Positions 24,501-32,483 of a stretch of 64,000 nucleotides of DNA are shown piece after piece. A model generated the notes under the pieces. The model was not told the origin of the DNA and did not search any database. It saw only the letters and a program-made list of their open reading frames with translations. The number at the start of each line of letters is the position of its first letter. Positions within the stretch are counted from its first letter, which is position 1. A program made the position numbers and the translations under genes. Source of the DNA: Brachypterus glaber (taxonomy: Eukaryota > Arthropoda > Insecta > Coleoptera > Kateretidae). The stretch covers positions 5,704,001-5,768,000 of the forward strand of contig OY294049.1 of assembly GCA_958510825.1 (NCBI GenBank). The letters run 5' to 3'.

Positions 24501-27500
24501 GTAGTGATCTTGAGGAAGAACATTCTACTAAACAAATAAATTCGGAAGAGCATATCAGTGAAGAGTCCAACACTAATAAAAATGAAGATAATACAAAGTT
24601 CAATGGCAAAATTACTCATAATGAGGAAACTATCACTAAACCGATAAACAAGGAAGAAGATAAAGATCAGAAAATAACAACTAAAGTTATCTATATACAC
24701 ATTCCCAAAGAAACTAGTACTATTGACGCTCTATCAAAAGAAAATAATAGCCAAACATTGCAAAATGAAATAGTTACTGTTAAAAATTTTAATGAAAAAA
24801 CTGTACACCATCATGATGAGGAATCTTCAGATCTAAAAGAACCATATTTACAAGATCAAGAAATGACAACTAAAGTGTTATATGTGAATCTTCCTGTATA
24901 TGAAAATGCAACTCCAGTTGCAACAACAAAAGTTCACAAGGAATCTTCAAACAAACATTTTGTCTTTATATTTAATAATGATTCTAATCAGAACAATAAA
25001 CTGGAAAAATATTTAAAAGAAAAATCAATTGACAAATCACAAATAGAGTTTGTAAATTTATCAGATCAAGATCAGAAACATCATGCAACCGATAAAGCAT
25101 ATAAGAATGCTCCTTCCAATGAGGCTACACTTAGTAAGTCACAAAATGAACATCAAAAAGGTGAGAATAACAAATGCATGGGTGATCAACCGGTTGAAAA
25201 AATTTCGTTAGTTAACAACAACTTAGTGGAATGCAACGCTTTGGACTTTACAAATAGCGGCAATTGCTTTTGTGTGATGAACGACCTTTTGGTTGATTTG
25301 AAAAACAAAATCGAAGGCAAAAAGAACTTGACATCACCACAGCTCTGCAATCATTTTGTTAAATTGAAAAGCGGTATAGTAATTGGCAACAATACGACAC
25401 CTTTTATCAGAAACAAAAGAAGTCAACTATATTTAAGAAATCAAAAGCAGGAATTTGAACAAATTGAGTTCGATGATATTGATGACGTATTTGGAGATGA
25501 GTTTCTGCTAGACCTAAGTGGAAATGATTTTTATGCTTTGCCCGGAACTGCTGTGGAAATACCCTGCTGGAAGAACGTTTCTGTTTCTACTGCTAATACC
25601 AGTATTATATGGGTTTTTAGAGAGCATGGTTCTTCATTAGGTGAGTGAATGTAAAATAGTACTTTATGTATCTAGGGACTAAAGTGAATATTAAATGACG
25701 TATTAAACGACGCGGATGGGGATTAATGCTCCGAGAGCATAGTCCGAGAGCAACAACTACTAGGTATAAGGTATAGACAATATTTTCCTATAGGGACCAG
25801 TCAAGAAGAACTAAAATAGGTACTTCTTATACTAATTATACTACTAATCTATCAACTTTGGTCCCGAAGGTGCAAAAAAAAATATATTTTTTTACTTTTG
25901 TGTACTCGAAGTTTTATGAAAGATTACGAACTATATATTTGGTTTCTTAGAAACTTCCTGCAATAGTATTTATTGGCCTTCGAATACGTTTTATTATTTT
26001 TTAGAGTATCCCTTTACACAGAGTGGCACAGTTCTCCAGTTATCAGACGTATCACCAAAAGATTCTGGAAACTACACCTGCATAGTTCAAATAGAATCAC
26101 TAGCCAAAAAATATGTTTTCTCACATGATTTGGAAGTGATGAATTCGCCTGTTTATAAAGTTGTAATAGAATTCCTATACGTTGCAAATCACTCGTGCAC
26201 GCTTGCAACTGAAGACTTGTTGTACCAATACTTCCCCAATACTGTTGGTATTTTACTTTGTGGAAATAACCAAAAGATCTGCCAGATAGAAGTTATGAGA
26301 CCAAATTGCTTTACTCAAGACGATCAAGCTTTCTTTAATGTTTCGGTTGTCGCGACTATGGAACCCATGGTAAATTTGGTTCCGCACATGAACAACTGCG
26401 ATCTCAATTGTCAAATGAACGTTTATTCGAAAATGGTCGAGGTCTTGTTTAAAAATGCTGAAAACTCAAAGACGTTACCAAGTAAGTATATCATTATTTG
26501 TATAGTACATTAATGCATTAAAATTATCAAAATTAGATCTGACAGGTAGGTTTGTTACGGTAGGTGGGTAGGTGAGTGGTTTCGCAGTATGTAACTAATT
26601 TACTAACCCTAACCCCTGATAACACACTTCATCCTAAGAAGGTTTTTTAATCGTTCCCTTGAAAAGGTTCTTAGCATAATGCTGTAAACATGCTAAGCAT
26701 GTTCTTAAAAGGTGCACTGCTGTAGTAGCATAAGTGCTTCTACTCTAAACATTCTTAGCATGATTAGAGTATTTTGCTAAGAATATTCCCAATACATATT
26801 CTTAAATATTCTAATGGAAATATTTTTAGAATAATGCTATAGTGCACATGCTAAGCATGATTAGGGTATTTTGCTAAGAATATGCTCAAATACATATTTC
26901 TTAAAATATTCTAAAATATTCTAATGGGAATGTTTTTAGAATAGTAATATGGCGTTATATTATTTTAATTTTATTAGGTTAGAATTACAAATATTCTTAA
27001 AATTAATAACATAAGTTTTACCGTAGTAGTAGTAGAAATGGATGTATTTTTAGACATAAAGTCATTATTATATAGTTTTAGACAAAAAATTAAAATTATT
27101 ATTTTTTGAAATGATAATTATTTACTATTTTTTTCTCTAAACATTGGATTTTTGTGTGGCGCATGATTTTTATGTTTGGTACAAAGTTTACTTTCACAGT
27201 AAAACTGCATATCCCATATGAATCTTACCTGATGGATGCTATATCTAAAGATTTTTATATACTTTAATTATTAGGTTTATCACAAAGATGTAAAAATTTT
27301 CGCCATGTCCAAATTTATGATATCACTCCATAAAAAGGATAGAGTATTATAAAATAAAATGCAGAATTCTGAAACGCCTACCTACTTTGTTTGCGCATGC
27401 GCAATATTCAATATTATTACTTAAATGCATCAAATTAGAATATTTTTAGAAGCATGCTAAGAATATTCTTAAAAGTACATGTACCTACTTCTAAGAATAT

Positions 27501-29882
27501 TCTTAACATGCTTCTTAAAACATTCTTATTTGATGCAGAGGCTTTTAATAACCTTCTTAGGAACTCCCAGCACGATTAAAACGGTATCCTTTGCATTTCT
27601 TTAATCGTTCTTAAAATATCCTGAGCAAAATAGACATGCTTCTAAGAAGCATGCTGTACTTCCGGCTATTTATTTTAAGAATATTGTTAGAAGGTTTTGG
27701 TGCTATCAGGGACAAAACTGCCTATATTAAGAATAATTCAGTTCTGAAATCAAAATGCGCAAATGAATAATTGTGTACATATTTTTGGGCTTTCTAAAAT
27801 CAAACTTTCATTAAACGAGCGAAAAATTAATCTTTAGATGCGATTTTTTTTGAAAATGAAAAAGATAGATCAATTCTACGGACATATTTAAAATTTAGGA
27901 ATAAAATAGAAACTCCTTATGCATTTCTTATTAAAGGATTGCGTACACAAAAATTACATTATTTACATTTTTTGGAATATTGGGTAAAGAACGTTTCCAC
28001 ATTTCTCATTTTCTCCTTCGCTATAACCTCTCTTGAATCTCCTTTTATATTTTTCATTTTTATAAGATAAATAGTCCTATAACCGAATGCTTAAACTTGA
28101 ACTTGAACTTGAAATATATGTTGTTTTAGTATATTCCAAACTGGATAAAGACTCCATTGGATTCTCACCTATAAATTATCCAAGTGATGAAAATCCCTAT
28201 CCAGTTTCTTCGAGAAAACCTAAATTAATTATAGGTTGTCCTCCTGGATTTGGAATTGAAAAAGAAAAACATCGAATATGCTGTAAGTTTTGAAATTAAT
28301 TCGCAAAGAAAAAGGTTATTTATTTACTTAATGTTTATTTATTTAATAAAAATATTTTTCAGTAATATGTCCAAAAAATTCATACAGTGCAGAGGACGAA
28401 GTATACTGTAGAGCATGTTCTTTGGGTACCTATCAAAATACAGTGGGTTCCAAAAGTTGCATCACTTGTACATCACCCTTGGATGATCCATTCTGCCTTA
28501 GAGTTTTGGTAAGATAATTACTCAACTAGAGCCCGATGGTGCTTTTGACAGACAAATTTTGGTGACCTTGACTATTTAGACCACAAGTTAAGACCTAAAA
28601 AGTGGTTCCTAAAAGAATCAATTTATTTTAAGCCCTTCGGGCAAGGTTTTTGGCGCCTTTCGAATTTATATAAGGGGTAGTTATCTTATTAACCTATTTC
28701 CAACATTAACCTTAACCAATCAAAAAAATTTTTCAGTCATTGTGCAGAATGATATTGGTAGACTGCACAGCTTCCAGCTGCTGGCCCTCGTCAGAAAAAT
28801 AAATTGATGGAATATTTAATATTTATACAGGGTGATCAGTAACTGGTGATTCTACATTAAAAAAATTAAAAAAGTTTTTTTAAAGGTTGGTCTGGAAATT
28901 AACCCTAAGAGAGCTACGGCCCTTGGAAGATGGACATATTAAAAGGGGAGCAATAAAAAAACACCAATAAAATTTTAATGTTGTAGGGTGATTCTTCATA
29001 AATTTAAAACTAAGCATAAAAGTATTCTTCACCGAAACACCTAAATTTAATATTAAAGGAGTAATAACTTTTTAAAAAGTAACAGTTTTGGTGCCACAAA
29101 ATATTACTTCCTCCTAATTGCATTTTTTTGAAAACGGTTTCTCCTACAGTGTTACACTACAAGACATTTGTTATGTACTCAAGAAGTCTATATTTTTTAT
29201 AAAAAATCCAAAAAAATACACATACAAAAGTTTGGGGCTAAAGGTGTTAAGCCTCGCACATTTTGTTTGTCTATAGACGTGCCTATAGACACGCCTCTGG
29301 ATAAATAAAAAAAAATTAACATAATCTTATTGCCCTGATGAAAAATAGTAGGCCAATAAAAGCTCGTCGCTCTAGCTTAAAGGGTACCAGAGTTATTAAT
29401 TAAAAACCTTATTTTTATTACAATTTTAAAGGGCCGGCCGTAGCTTAAGGACACTTAATCTGTAAACTATAATTTAGTGGCTGTACCACAGATCTAGTGT
29501 CTTTACCGTAACTCCCTTAGGGCTTATTTTCGGACCAACCTTTATAAGAACTTTTTTTGATATTTTAAAATTGTTTTGGATGTAGTATCACCTCTTAAAT
29601 TTTGGCATGCCAGTTACTGATCACCCTGTATGTTTTTTATTATATTAATCTATTTTGTTTGTTTTTTAGTATAACAATACAGACATGTTTAAAATCTATG
29701 TAGTCGTGGCCTTTGGTATGGTTTTGTTCTTAATATTGCTGTTTCTATTTTGCGCTACGAGAAAGGTTACAACCCAAGTCACTCCGCAAAACGTTAGAAG
29801 AAGATATGACGTCGATGTGGAAAGAGAACCATTATTAAAACAAAGAAGAGTACCGCCTGTCCTACCTCCTGTCGATTTTTAA
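521..29882 (+). CDS. Giant acidic repeat-rich single-pass membrane protein with Ig-like and Cys-rich (ZPBP-like) ectodomain, 17 exons
   Basis: I joined 17 exons by reading frame and GT/AG junctions: 521-540, 597-1087, 1156-1812, 2867-3099, 3165-4746, 4794-4954, 5079-5165, 5782-9907, 9961-10056, 10110-10574, 10902-11084, 11310-11546, 11610-25640, 26005-26481, 28130-28282, 28363-28508, 29670-29882. The sum is 23,358 nt (7,785 aa plus stop). Order: signal peptide, about 7,400 residues of Glu/Thr/Ser/Asn/Lys-rich sequence with many internal repeats, an Ig-like domain, a conserved Cys-containing region, a GCC2/TNFR-like Cys-rich module, one transmembrane helix and a tail of about 40 residues. It should be a type I surface protein with an enormous, disordered, strongly acidic ectodomain, probably O-glycosylated. 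The Ig plus Cys-rich layout recalls ZPBP/Sp38 of the sperm acrosome (inference). Weak joints are exon 5/6 (47-nt intron or indel) and the exon 11 donor. No function is known to me; mucin-like or gamete-surface roles are guesses. Confidence 0.8.
597..1087 (+). CDS. Giant gene exon 2
   Basis: This exon holds the rest of the signal peptide and about 150 residues of Asp/Glu/Asn-rich mature protein. It ends at ACAGGAG|GTATTT. The following 68-nt intron contains a consensus branch site TACTAAC (1126-1132) and ends TTTTAAG at 1155. Confidence 0.7.
1156..1812 (+). CDS. Giant gene exon 3, CxxC and Thr-rich
   Basis: Read in phase 1 from exon 2. It starts with a CENC motif followed by a Leu/Glu heptad-like stretch, then a Lys/Gln-rich basic stretch (KKRKMKKSQKQQKRN), then a mucin-like run of Thr/Ser/Pro (about 1660-1800) rich in ACA/ACT codons. 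It ends at AGTCAG|GTAAAT. Confidence 0.7.
1813..2866 (+). other. Intron 3 of the giant gene (1.05 kb)
   Basis: No coding sequence seen. It contains a short perfect-stem hairpin (GTGCGCAAAGCTATAATAGCTCTGCGCAC region, about 2780-2810) directly before an AT-rich stretch and the exon 4 acceptor. Confidence 0.5.
2867..3099 (+). CDS. Giant gene exon 4 with furin-like RRKR site
   Basis: The acceptor ATTATAG at 2861-2866 and donor AGG|GTAAAT at 3100 keep phases 1 and 0. The exon begins GNRRKRSKIKRD, so an RRKR proprotein-convertase motif lies at 2872-2883. It continues with a short non-repetitive segment that looks conserved (VRHVKAGILIYPKS) and one Cys. Confidence 0.65.
3165..4746 (+). CDS. Giant gene exon 5: Asn/Ser/Glu-rich, second RRKR, then polylysine
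   Basis: Phase 0 entry after ATTTTATAG. The first half is degenerate short repeats of the type NSEISNPEI / NNPET (3340-3610). The middle is acidic. At 4332-4343 there is RRKR followed by a more ordered segment with few repeats (ELNYASRALKSFDELE onward). The end is a strongly basic tail with about 16 near-consecutive lysines encoded by an (AAG)n-like tract (4668-4707), then RKHIPWWKKIFG. The frame is open to 4793, but the next coding segment is in another frame, so I end the exon at GGAG|GTTCAG (4746). Confidence 0.6.
4794..4954 (+). CDS. Giant gene exon 6
   Basis: The frame (VDYQTEPFSLENTDN...) differs from the end of exon 5. It is reached through a 47-nt intron (4747-4793) or through an indel. 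It holds basic HLHKKKEKMHKR and ends CCAAGG|GTATTA in phase 0. Confidence 0.55.
5079..5165 (+). CDS. Giant gene exon 7 (29 codons)
   Basis: A small phase-0/phase-0 exon between T6AG and GAA|GTAAGA, encoding PPSSYRKLGKEFKWPGQVNK and a few more residues. Clean splice sites and frame continuity on both sides support it; it is too short to find by open frame alone. Confidence 0.65.
5166..5781. repeat. Intron 7 with inverted repeats (MITE-like)
   Basis: An inner hairpin at 5655-5732 pairs GGACTAAACTTGGCTGTTTT with its near-perfect complement. An outer pair (TATTTTTTGCACGACCAA near 5190, and its complement near 5640) suggests a small degenerate MITE filling the intron. Confidence 0.45.
5782..9907 (+). 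CDS. Giant gene exon 8: 4.1-kb Glu/Thr/Ser-rich exon with FPELSKTYIPL repeats
   Basis: Phase 0 entry after TTTTGTTTTAG, exit ATAG|GTTCTT. It encodes about 1,375 residues. 6050-6900 is extremely Glu/Lys/Thr-rich with poly-Glu runs. 7030-8190 holds seven copies of a (F/I)xELSKTYIPL module; units are about 159 bp and pair into a perfect 318-bp tandem duplication. 8560-9640 is a loose Thr/Ser/Glu repeat (TTQxSSKNTKEETKE type). The antisense frames of this exon are open only because of its biased codon content. Confidence 0.8.
7282..7917 (+). repeat. Perfect 318-bp tandem duplication in coding sequence
   Basis: Bases 7282-7599 and 7600-7917 are identical as far as I can compare them by eye (106 codons each). 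Each holds two FPELSKTYIPL half-units, and a further partial copy follows with changes. Identity at silent sites implies a very recent duplication or gene conversion, or an assembly artefact. Confidence 0.85.
9961..10056 (+). CDS. Giant gene exon 9 (32 codons, phase 1-1)
   Basis: Follows GTTTTTTAG and ends GGAG|GTAAAT. It encodes GDLIEPMLNKNNEVLLPGYS and a Gly/Leu-rich end. The length is a multiple of three, so it is a symmetric exon. Confidence 0.7.
10110..10574 (+). CDS. Giant gene exon 10 (155 codons, phase 1-1)
   Basis: Acceptor TATTTAG, donor ATAG|GTAATA. Ser/Glu/Asn-rich, acidic, no Cys. It joins exon 9 in frame (GDNNEQLPISNEF). Confidence 0.7.
10753..10837. repeat. Hairpin element in intron 10
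   Basis: 35-nt arms (GCAGTAAGTAACATTGGTCA... and its complement, about 5 mismatches) around a 15-nt loop. The core CAATAGCAGCGTTTTCA is shared with the inverted repeat at 45069-45202. Confidence 0.6.
10902..11084 (+). CDS. Giant gene exon 11, putative cassette exon with unclear donor
   Basis: Acceptor ATTACTTAG. It encodes a compact, non-repetitive segment (IIDTDEEKVDYLKDYVDQKH ... NLTPDQMKQAKQVLYKISEK) that looks like a folded or conserved piece. In the phase set by exon 10 the frame reaches TAG at 11087-11089, immediately followed by the best donor (GTAGGA). To continue, splicing would need a GC donor after 11084 or a weak upstream GT. Exons 10 and 12 are both phase 1, so skipping this exon keeps the frame. 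Confidence 0.5.
11310..11546 (+). CDS. Giant gene exon 12 (79 codons, phase 1-1)
   Basis: Acceptor AATTTACAG, donor ATTG|GTAAGA. Acidic, Asn/Thr/Ser-rich (VSSNPIEDIRESLVDTLLQN). The frame is continuous with exon 13 across a 63-nt intron. Confidence 0.7.
11610..25640 (+). CDS. Giant gene exon 13: a single 14,031-bp coding exon
   Basis: 4,677 codons without a stop, from TTTTTGCGGTAG to TTAG|GTGAGT. Order: acidic leader (11610-12400); two GKYK...YTPA(K/R)FTK...VTGE units (12440-12650); three TTKIT...DENDEVITETTVP units separated by Lys/Arg-rich spacers (12690-13500); five CxxC units (13590-14170); two DADEFLRTVDEILVTETEY copies (14670 and 15480); array A, about 20 degenerate 44-50-residue units (15930-19130); two further CxxC units (19690-19920); array B, about 25 units of 43 residues (20340-23450); three TEFKINExDxLTIKQ units (20050, 23575, 23930); a mixed region; a Cys-containing segment, the RNKR site (25409-25420), and the start of the Ig-like domain (PGTAVEIPCW). 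Confidence 0.9.
12440..13500 (+). repeat. Two short coding repeat families in exon 13
   Basis: Two copies of GKYK..N.TYTPA(K/R)FTK..HVTGE occur at about 12438-12505 and 12577-12645. Three copies of a TTKIT...LDENDEVITETTVPMLVHN module occur at about 12700-12825, 13010-13110 and 13345-13470, each followed by a Lys/Arg-rich spacer. Confidence 0.8.
13590..14170 (+). repeat. Five CxxC units with His/Lys-rich linkers
   Basis: ICELCDKH, ICPLCNKH, ICPLCNKS, ICPLCKLT and LCILCKST, spaced about 120-160 bp apart. Most are preceded by F(H/Y/K)F(T)-type residues and followed by His/Asn/Lys runs. Two more (LCASCKST, VCKICKST) lie at 19720-19900, and CENC is in exon 3. Confidence 0.8.
15930..19130 (+). 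repeat. Coding tandem array A, about 20 units of 130-150 bp
   Basis: Unit of the form (A/E)EITENSEEPENTEEIESIA, PETSEELTEIENEGSTKQ, HISHS. Spacing of the HISHS-equivalent is about 132-150 bp. Copies are degenerate in sequence and length, so this array is older than array B. Confidence 0.8.
20340..23450 (+). repeat. Coding tandem array B, about 25 units of 129 bp (43 aa)
   Basis: Unit GHTAEHVSHTEEEITKNPEE, PEAANTEEVESNKPETESAE, PQE. The EHVSH element recurs at 129-bp spacing over long runs (for example 22912, 23041, 23170, 23299), with occasional short units. The spacing is more regular than in array A. Confidence 0.85.
25409..25420 (+). other. RNKR proprotein-convertase motif before the Ig-like domain
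   Basis: Codons AGA AAC AAA AGA give R-N-K-R followed by Ser, matching the furin consensus R-x-K/R-R. It lies about 40 residues upstream of the Ig-like domain, where the repeat-rich chain ends. Confidence 0.55.
25641..26004 (+). other. Intron 13 of the giant gene
   Basis: 364-nt intron splitting the Ig-like domain; AT-rich. No repeat or gene recognised. Confidence 0.7.
26005..26481 (+). CDS. Giant gene exon 14: second half of Ig-like domain and conserved Cys region
   Basis: Phase 1-1 exon after TTATTTTTTAG, ending CCAA|GTAAGT. It starts with the Ig signature LQLSDVSPKDSGNYTC (the second Ig cysteine). It then carries a non-repetitive region with spaced Cys (SCTL, LLCG, KICQ, PNCF, NNCDLNC) and the segment FFNVSVVATMEPMVNLVPHM. 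The codon usage and lack of repeats contrast sharply with exon 13. The layout is like the middle of ZPBP/Sp38. Confidence 0.8.
26614..27711. mobile_element. Non-autonomous DNA element in intron 14
   Basis: Terminal inverted repeats CCCTGATAACAC / GTGCTATCAGGG. A second inverted pair lies further in (CCTAAGAAGGTT at 26633 and AACCTTCTTAGG ending 27561). The interior is crowded with short palindromes of the form CTAAGAATATTCTTA and TGCTAAGCATG. No coding sequence. Confidence 0.6.
28130..28282 (+). CDS. Giant gene exon 15 (51 codons, phase 1-1)
   Basis: Acceptor TTGTTTTAG, donor TGCT|GTAAGT. It encodes YSKLDKDSIGFSPINYPSDE, then IIGCPPGFGIEKEKHRIC, the opening of a Cys-rich module (CxxGFG). Confidence 0.75.
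28363..28508 (+). CDS. Giant gene exon 16: GCC2/TNFR-like Cys-rich module
   Basis: Acceptor ATTTTTCAG, donor TTG|GTAAGA. Seven cysteines occur in 49 residues, with the order CPKNSYS...YCRAC..GTYQNTVGSKSCITC, the pattern of ephrin-receptor/GCC2-GCC3 and of the ZPBP C-terminus. The codon split by the preceding intron gives Leu, so the module reads ICLICP. Confidence 0.75.
28828..29628. mobile_element. 801-bp MITE with TA target duplication (Tc1/mariner-like)
   Basis: Perfect 19-bp termini CAGGGTGATCAGTAACTGG and its complement, each flanked by TA. It sits in intron 16 between the Cys-rich module and the transmembrane exon. There is no transposase frame. The same family appears at 1-90 and, as a shorter relative, at 60947-61300. 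Confidence 0.85.
29670..29882 (+). CDS. Giant gene last exon: transmembrane helix and cytoplasmic tail
   Basis: Acceptor GTTTTTTAG. After a short linker come about 20 hydrophobic residues (IYVVVAFGMVLFLILLFLFC), then a basic stop-transfer stretch (ATRK) and a tail ending in LPPVDF. The TAA at 29880-29882 overlaps an AATAAA poly(A) signal at 29881. Confidence 0.85.
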   Translation, partial: YNNTDMFKIYVVVAFGMVLFLILLFLFCATRKVTTQVTPQNVRRRYDVDVEREPLLKQRRVPPVLPPVDF

Positions 29883-32424
29883 TAAAAAAACTCGTAAAAA
29901 AATATACATTTTTTTTCAAGTTTTTTTTTTTAATTTATAACACATAAAATATCATTTTTAAATATAATCATTAATAACTACCCAAATTTGAAGTTCATTT
30001 TCATGCTTACATTCGAATTTTGTATTTTTGTAAACATAAATCGAATACGTAAGTATGAACAAAGTTCATTGAAAATGCTTGTCACGGTATTCCTAAAAAA
30101 AATTTAAAACAAAAATAAATCAACCCAAATAAATGAAAAGAAAAAATATATTAAATAAAAATGGTTAGAAAAATAAACTACTTCGATATTCCTAATAAAA
30201 TATTATTTATTTTTAATAATAATTTAAAAGCAATTTTTAAGTGCTGTAAAGGTTGTTCCAATTTTGGCCTACTTTTATCCACCAATAAAAAAAATGTTTG
30301 CTTTATTTTTGACTTGTTTTTTAAGAAGTACCGTGCTTCACACCCAACCCATGTTTTGCAAGAAAACCAATGGTTTTTATTTTTTTGGTAGGTAATTATT
30401 TGTATGCGTTTTTAAGTTTTATATAAATTATAATTTTTATCATAAATTAGTGGTATACTATAACTATTTTAAACGTAATTTATTTATTTTTAAGATGATA
30501 TTTTATGTGATACCTTATTTTTATATTTTATTTTTTAAGTACAACTTGTATACAGTATTTTTTAACCAAATATATAATTAATATTAAGTTATTATTTCTT
30601 ACCTATGGTCTGTTTTTTTAAGCGATAGTAAATTAAAAATCGCATAGTGAATATTTTAAAACAGATTCGAATATTGGATGTGCGAACATACTGCTTAGTT
30701 TATTTTATAAAACATAAATATATTCTATAACATATACTATTCAAACCTGTTGTAAAAATATTGACTGTGCGATTTTTTTAATATACTATCTTGCTTGAAA
30801 AAACAGTCCCCTGTGACTAAAAATATAAAAAAAATATTTTTATTCCATAAAAGATGTTTTCATTGAATTTAACATACGACATAGTGCAGCGGTGCAAAAA
30901 CTAGTCCTATGCAAAAAAAAACGGGCCTGTAGAAAATCATGAAAATTTTACAGTAATTAGTAGTACATTTTACAGTAATTATTAGTACATACAATGTCAT
31001 ACATAGTATAAGGAAAATAACCCATAACAGATTGGGTTAAATCTCTCAATTTTTGTTCGTTTTGTTCCTTATTTTCGTTAATTTTGGCAAAATTTAAAAA
31101 ATAAATCCTCCATATTTATTCCGCCATTTTGAATTTTAAGTTTTTGGGTATTAGTCCGTGTTGATATTACCAAAAAAAGTCCTTATGCCAAATTTTAGTT
31201 AATTGTTTTTTTTTTTTAAATTTTAACCACCCTAATATCGCAATTTTTTTTTTCAATTTTTTACTATTTTTTTTTTGCAGCCAGCGGTGCAAAAAATGGC
31301 CCTCCGCAAAAAAATCAGACTTTTCTCACTTTTTTTCTGTGCATAGGCCACCGGGTCTTTAGTTCGAAAAAAAAAGTTAGCAGCAAAAAGTTCGGAAAAA
31401 TGTCTTCAAAAAATTTTAGTTCCCAAACTTTTAGCAAAAAATCTCAAAAAACATAATTCGCATAATCTTTGTTCGCAGAGAAATAATTTCGCTCAGTCCA
31501 AAAGTTCGCGAATGTTTTTTTACAGTTTTAAGCTTTTTTGTTAAAAATCGAACATTTATAAATTGCAGCGACATTATTCCTTAAACTCTTAAATAGATCT
31601 AAATAATATGAAAATTAGAAAAATATTTATATTCATTTTTTTAATAACAAAAAAATATATAATATATTATACTATTATATTATATATAATATGGGACGTT
31701 TGTCAAACGGAAAAAAGCTCGGCTCAAAATTTCTGTTGATGGCTTTTAGTGATCTTGGGCTTAAAATGTTCCCTATTGATGCCCCTTATGGGCCAGTGTG
31801 GCGTTTTGGAAAATTTCAAAATGGCGCATGGTCAAAAAAATAAAAAAAAACTATAATTTTCATTTTTTTAAATTTTTTTCGTTTCTCGCAAAAAGAAAAA
31901 AAAATTGATTTTTTTTTATTTTTTTTTCAAAATTTTTTTGCTTTTCAAAAAAAGATCTTTTTTGAAAATTTCTTTTTTCAGATTTTTTTAAAAATAAAAA
32001 AAAATGAAAAATTTTGAAATTTTTTTTTTTAATTTTTTTTTTGTTTTTCAAAAAAAGATTTGGAAAATGCAATATTACATTTACTGTGAACAGTATACCG
32101 GGTGTAATTACGATCGTAGTATTTTAGATGTCATGTCATGCTTTTCAATAGCGTTTAAAAAAATAGTGTAGACATAGGTAGTGATATGTATCTGCTTTCT
32201 TTGTTTGGGCGTGGACAAAAAACAGTTTCAAATCAACACTAATCAATGTTTTAGACTGGTTGCACAGGCAGACACGACGGTCCTTGCACAACTTACAGGA
32301 AATGGTCGGATAGCCCAGGAGCTAAAACCAACAGCAAGCGAAGAAGAAGAAGACCTGTACAAAACTTTGACGTTCATGTCATTAATTTCGTTTGAGTAAA
32401 TAACTATAATTATTCTGCATAAAT
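29883..32424. other. Intergenic region between the giant gene and NDUFS4
   Basis: 3' flank of the giant gene, several AATAAA motifs, an inverted-repeat element (30610-30806) and A/T homopolymer-rich DNA (31200-32070) in which short open frames are meaningless. A 72-codon frame at 32181-32399 just upstream of NDUFS4 (TTVLAQLTGNGRIAQELKPT...) is not recognised and more likely overlaps the NDUFS4 promoter/5' UTR or a repeat remnant. Confidence 0.5.
30610..30806. repeat. Inverted-repeat element downstream of the giant gene
   Basis: Arms of about 60 nt, CTGTTTTTTTAAGCGATAGT... at the left and its imperfect complement ending GCTTGAAAAAACAG at the right. A short MITE-like foldback. Confidence 0.6.
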
Positions 32425-32483
32425 ATGAGTTCTCTGTTTATAAAAGGTAGAACATTAACAAAATGCCTCAATAGTGCTAAATG
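32425..32483 (+). CDS. NDUFS4: NDUFS4 exon 1 (presequence)
   Basis: ATG at 32425; donor AATG|GTAAGA. Encodes most of the mitochondrial targeting presequence. Confidence 0.9.

Noticed and set aside
30161..30391. 76-codon + strand frame downstream of the giant gene
   Set aside because: Phe/Asn/Lys composition typical of AT-rich noncoding DNA; lies in the 3' flank.
31860..32072. Lys/Phe-rich minus-strand frame
   Set aside because: It comes from A/T homopolymer palindromic DNA with no stops by chance.
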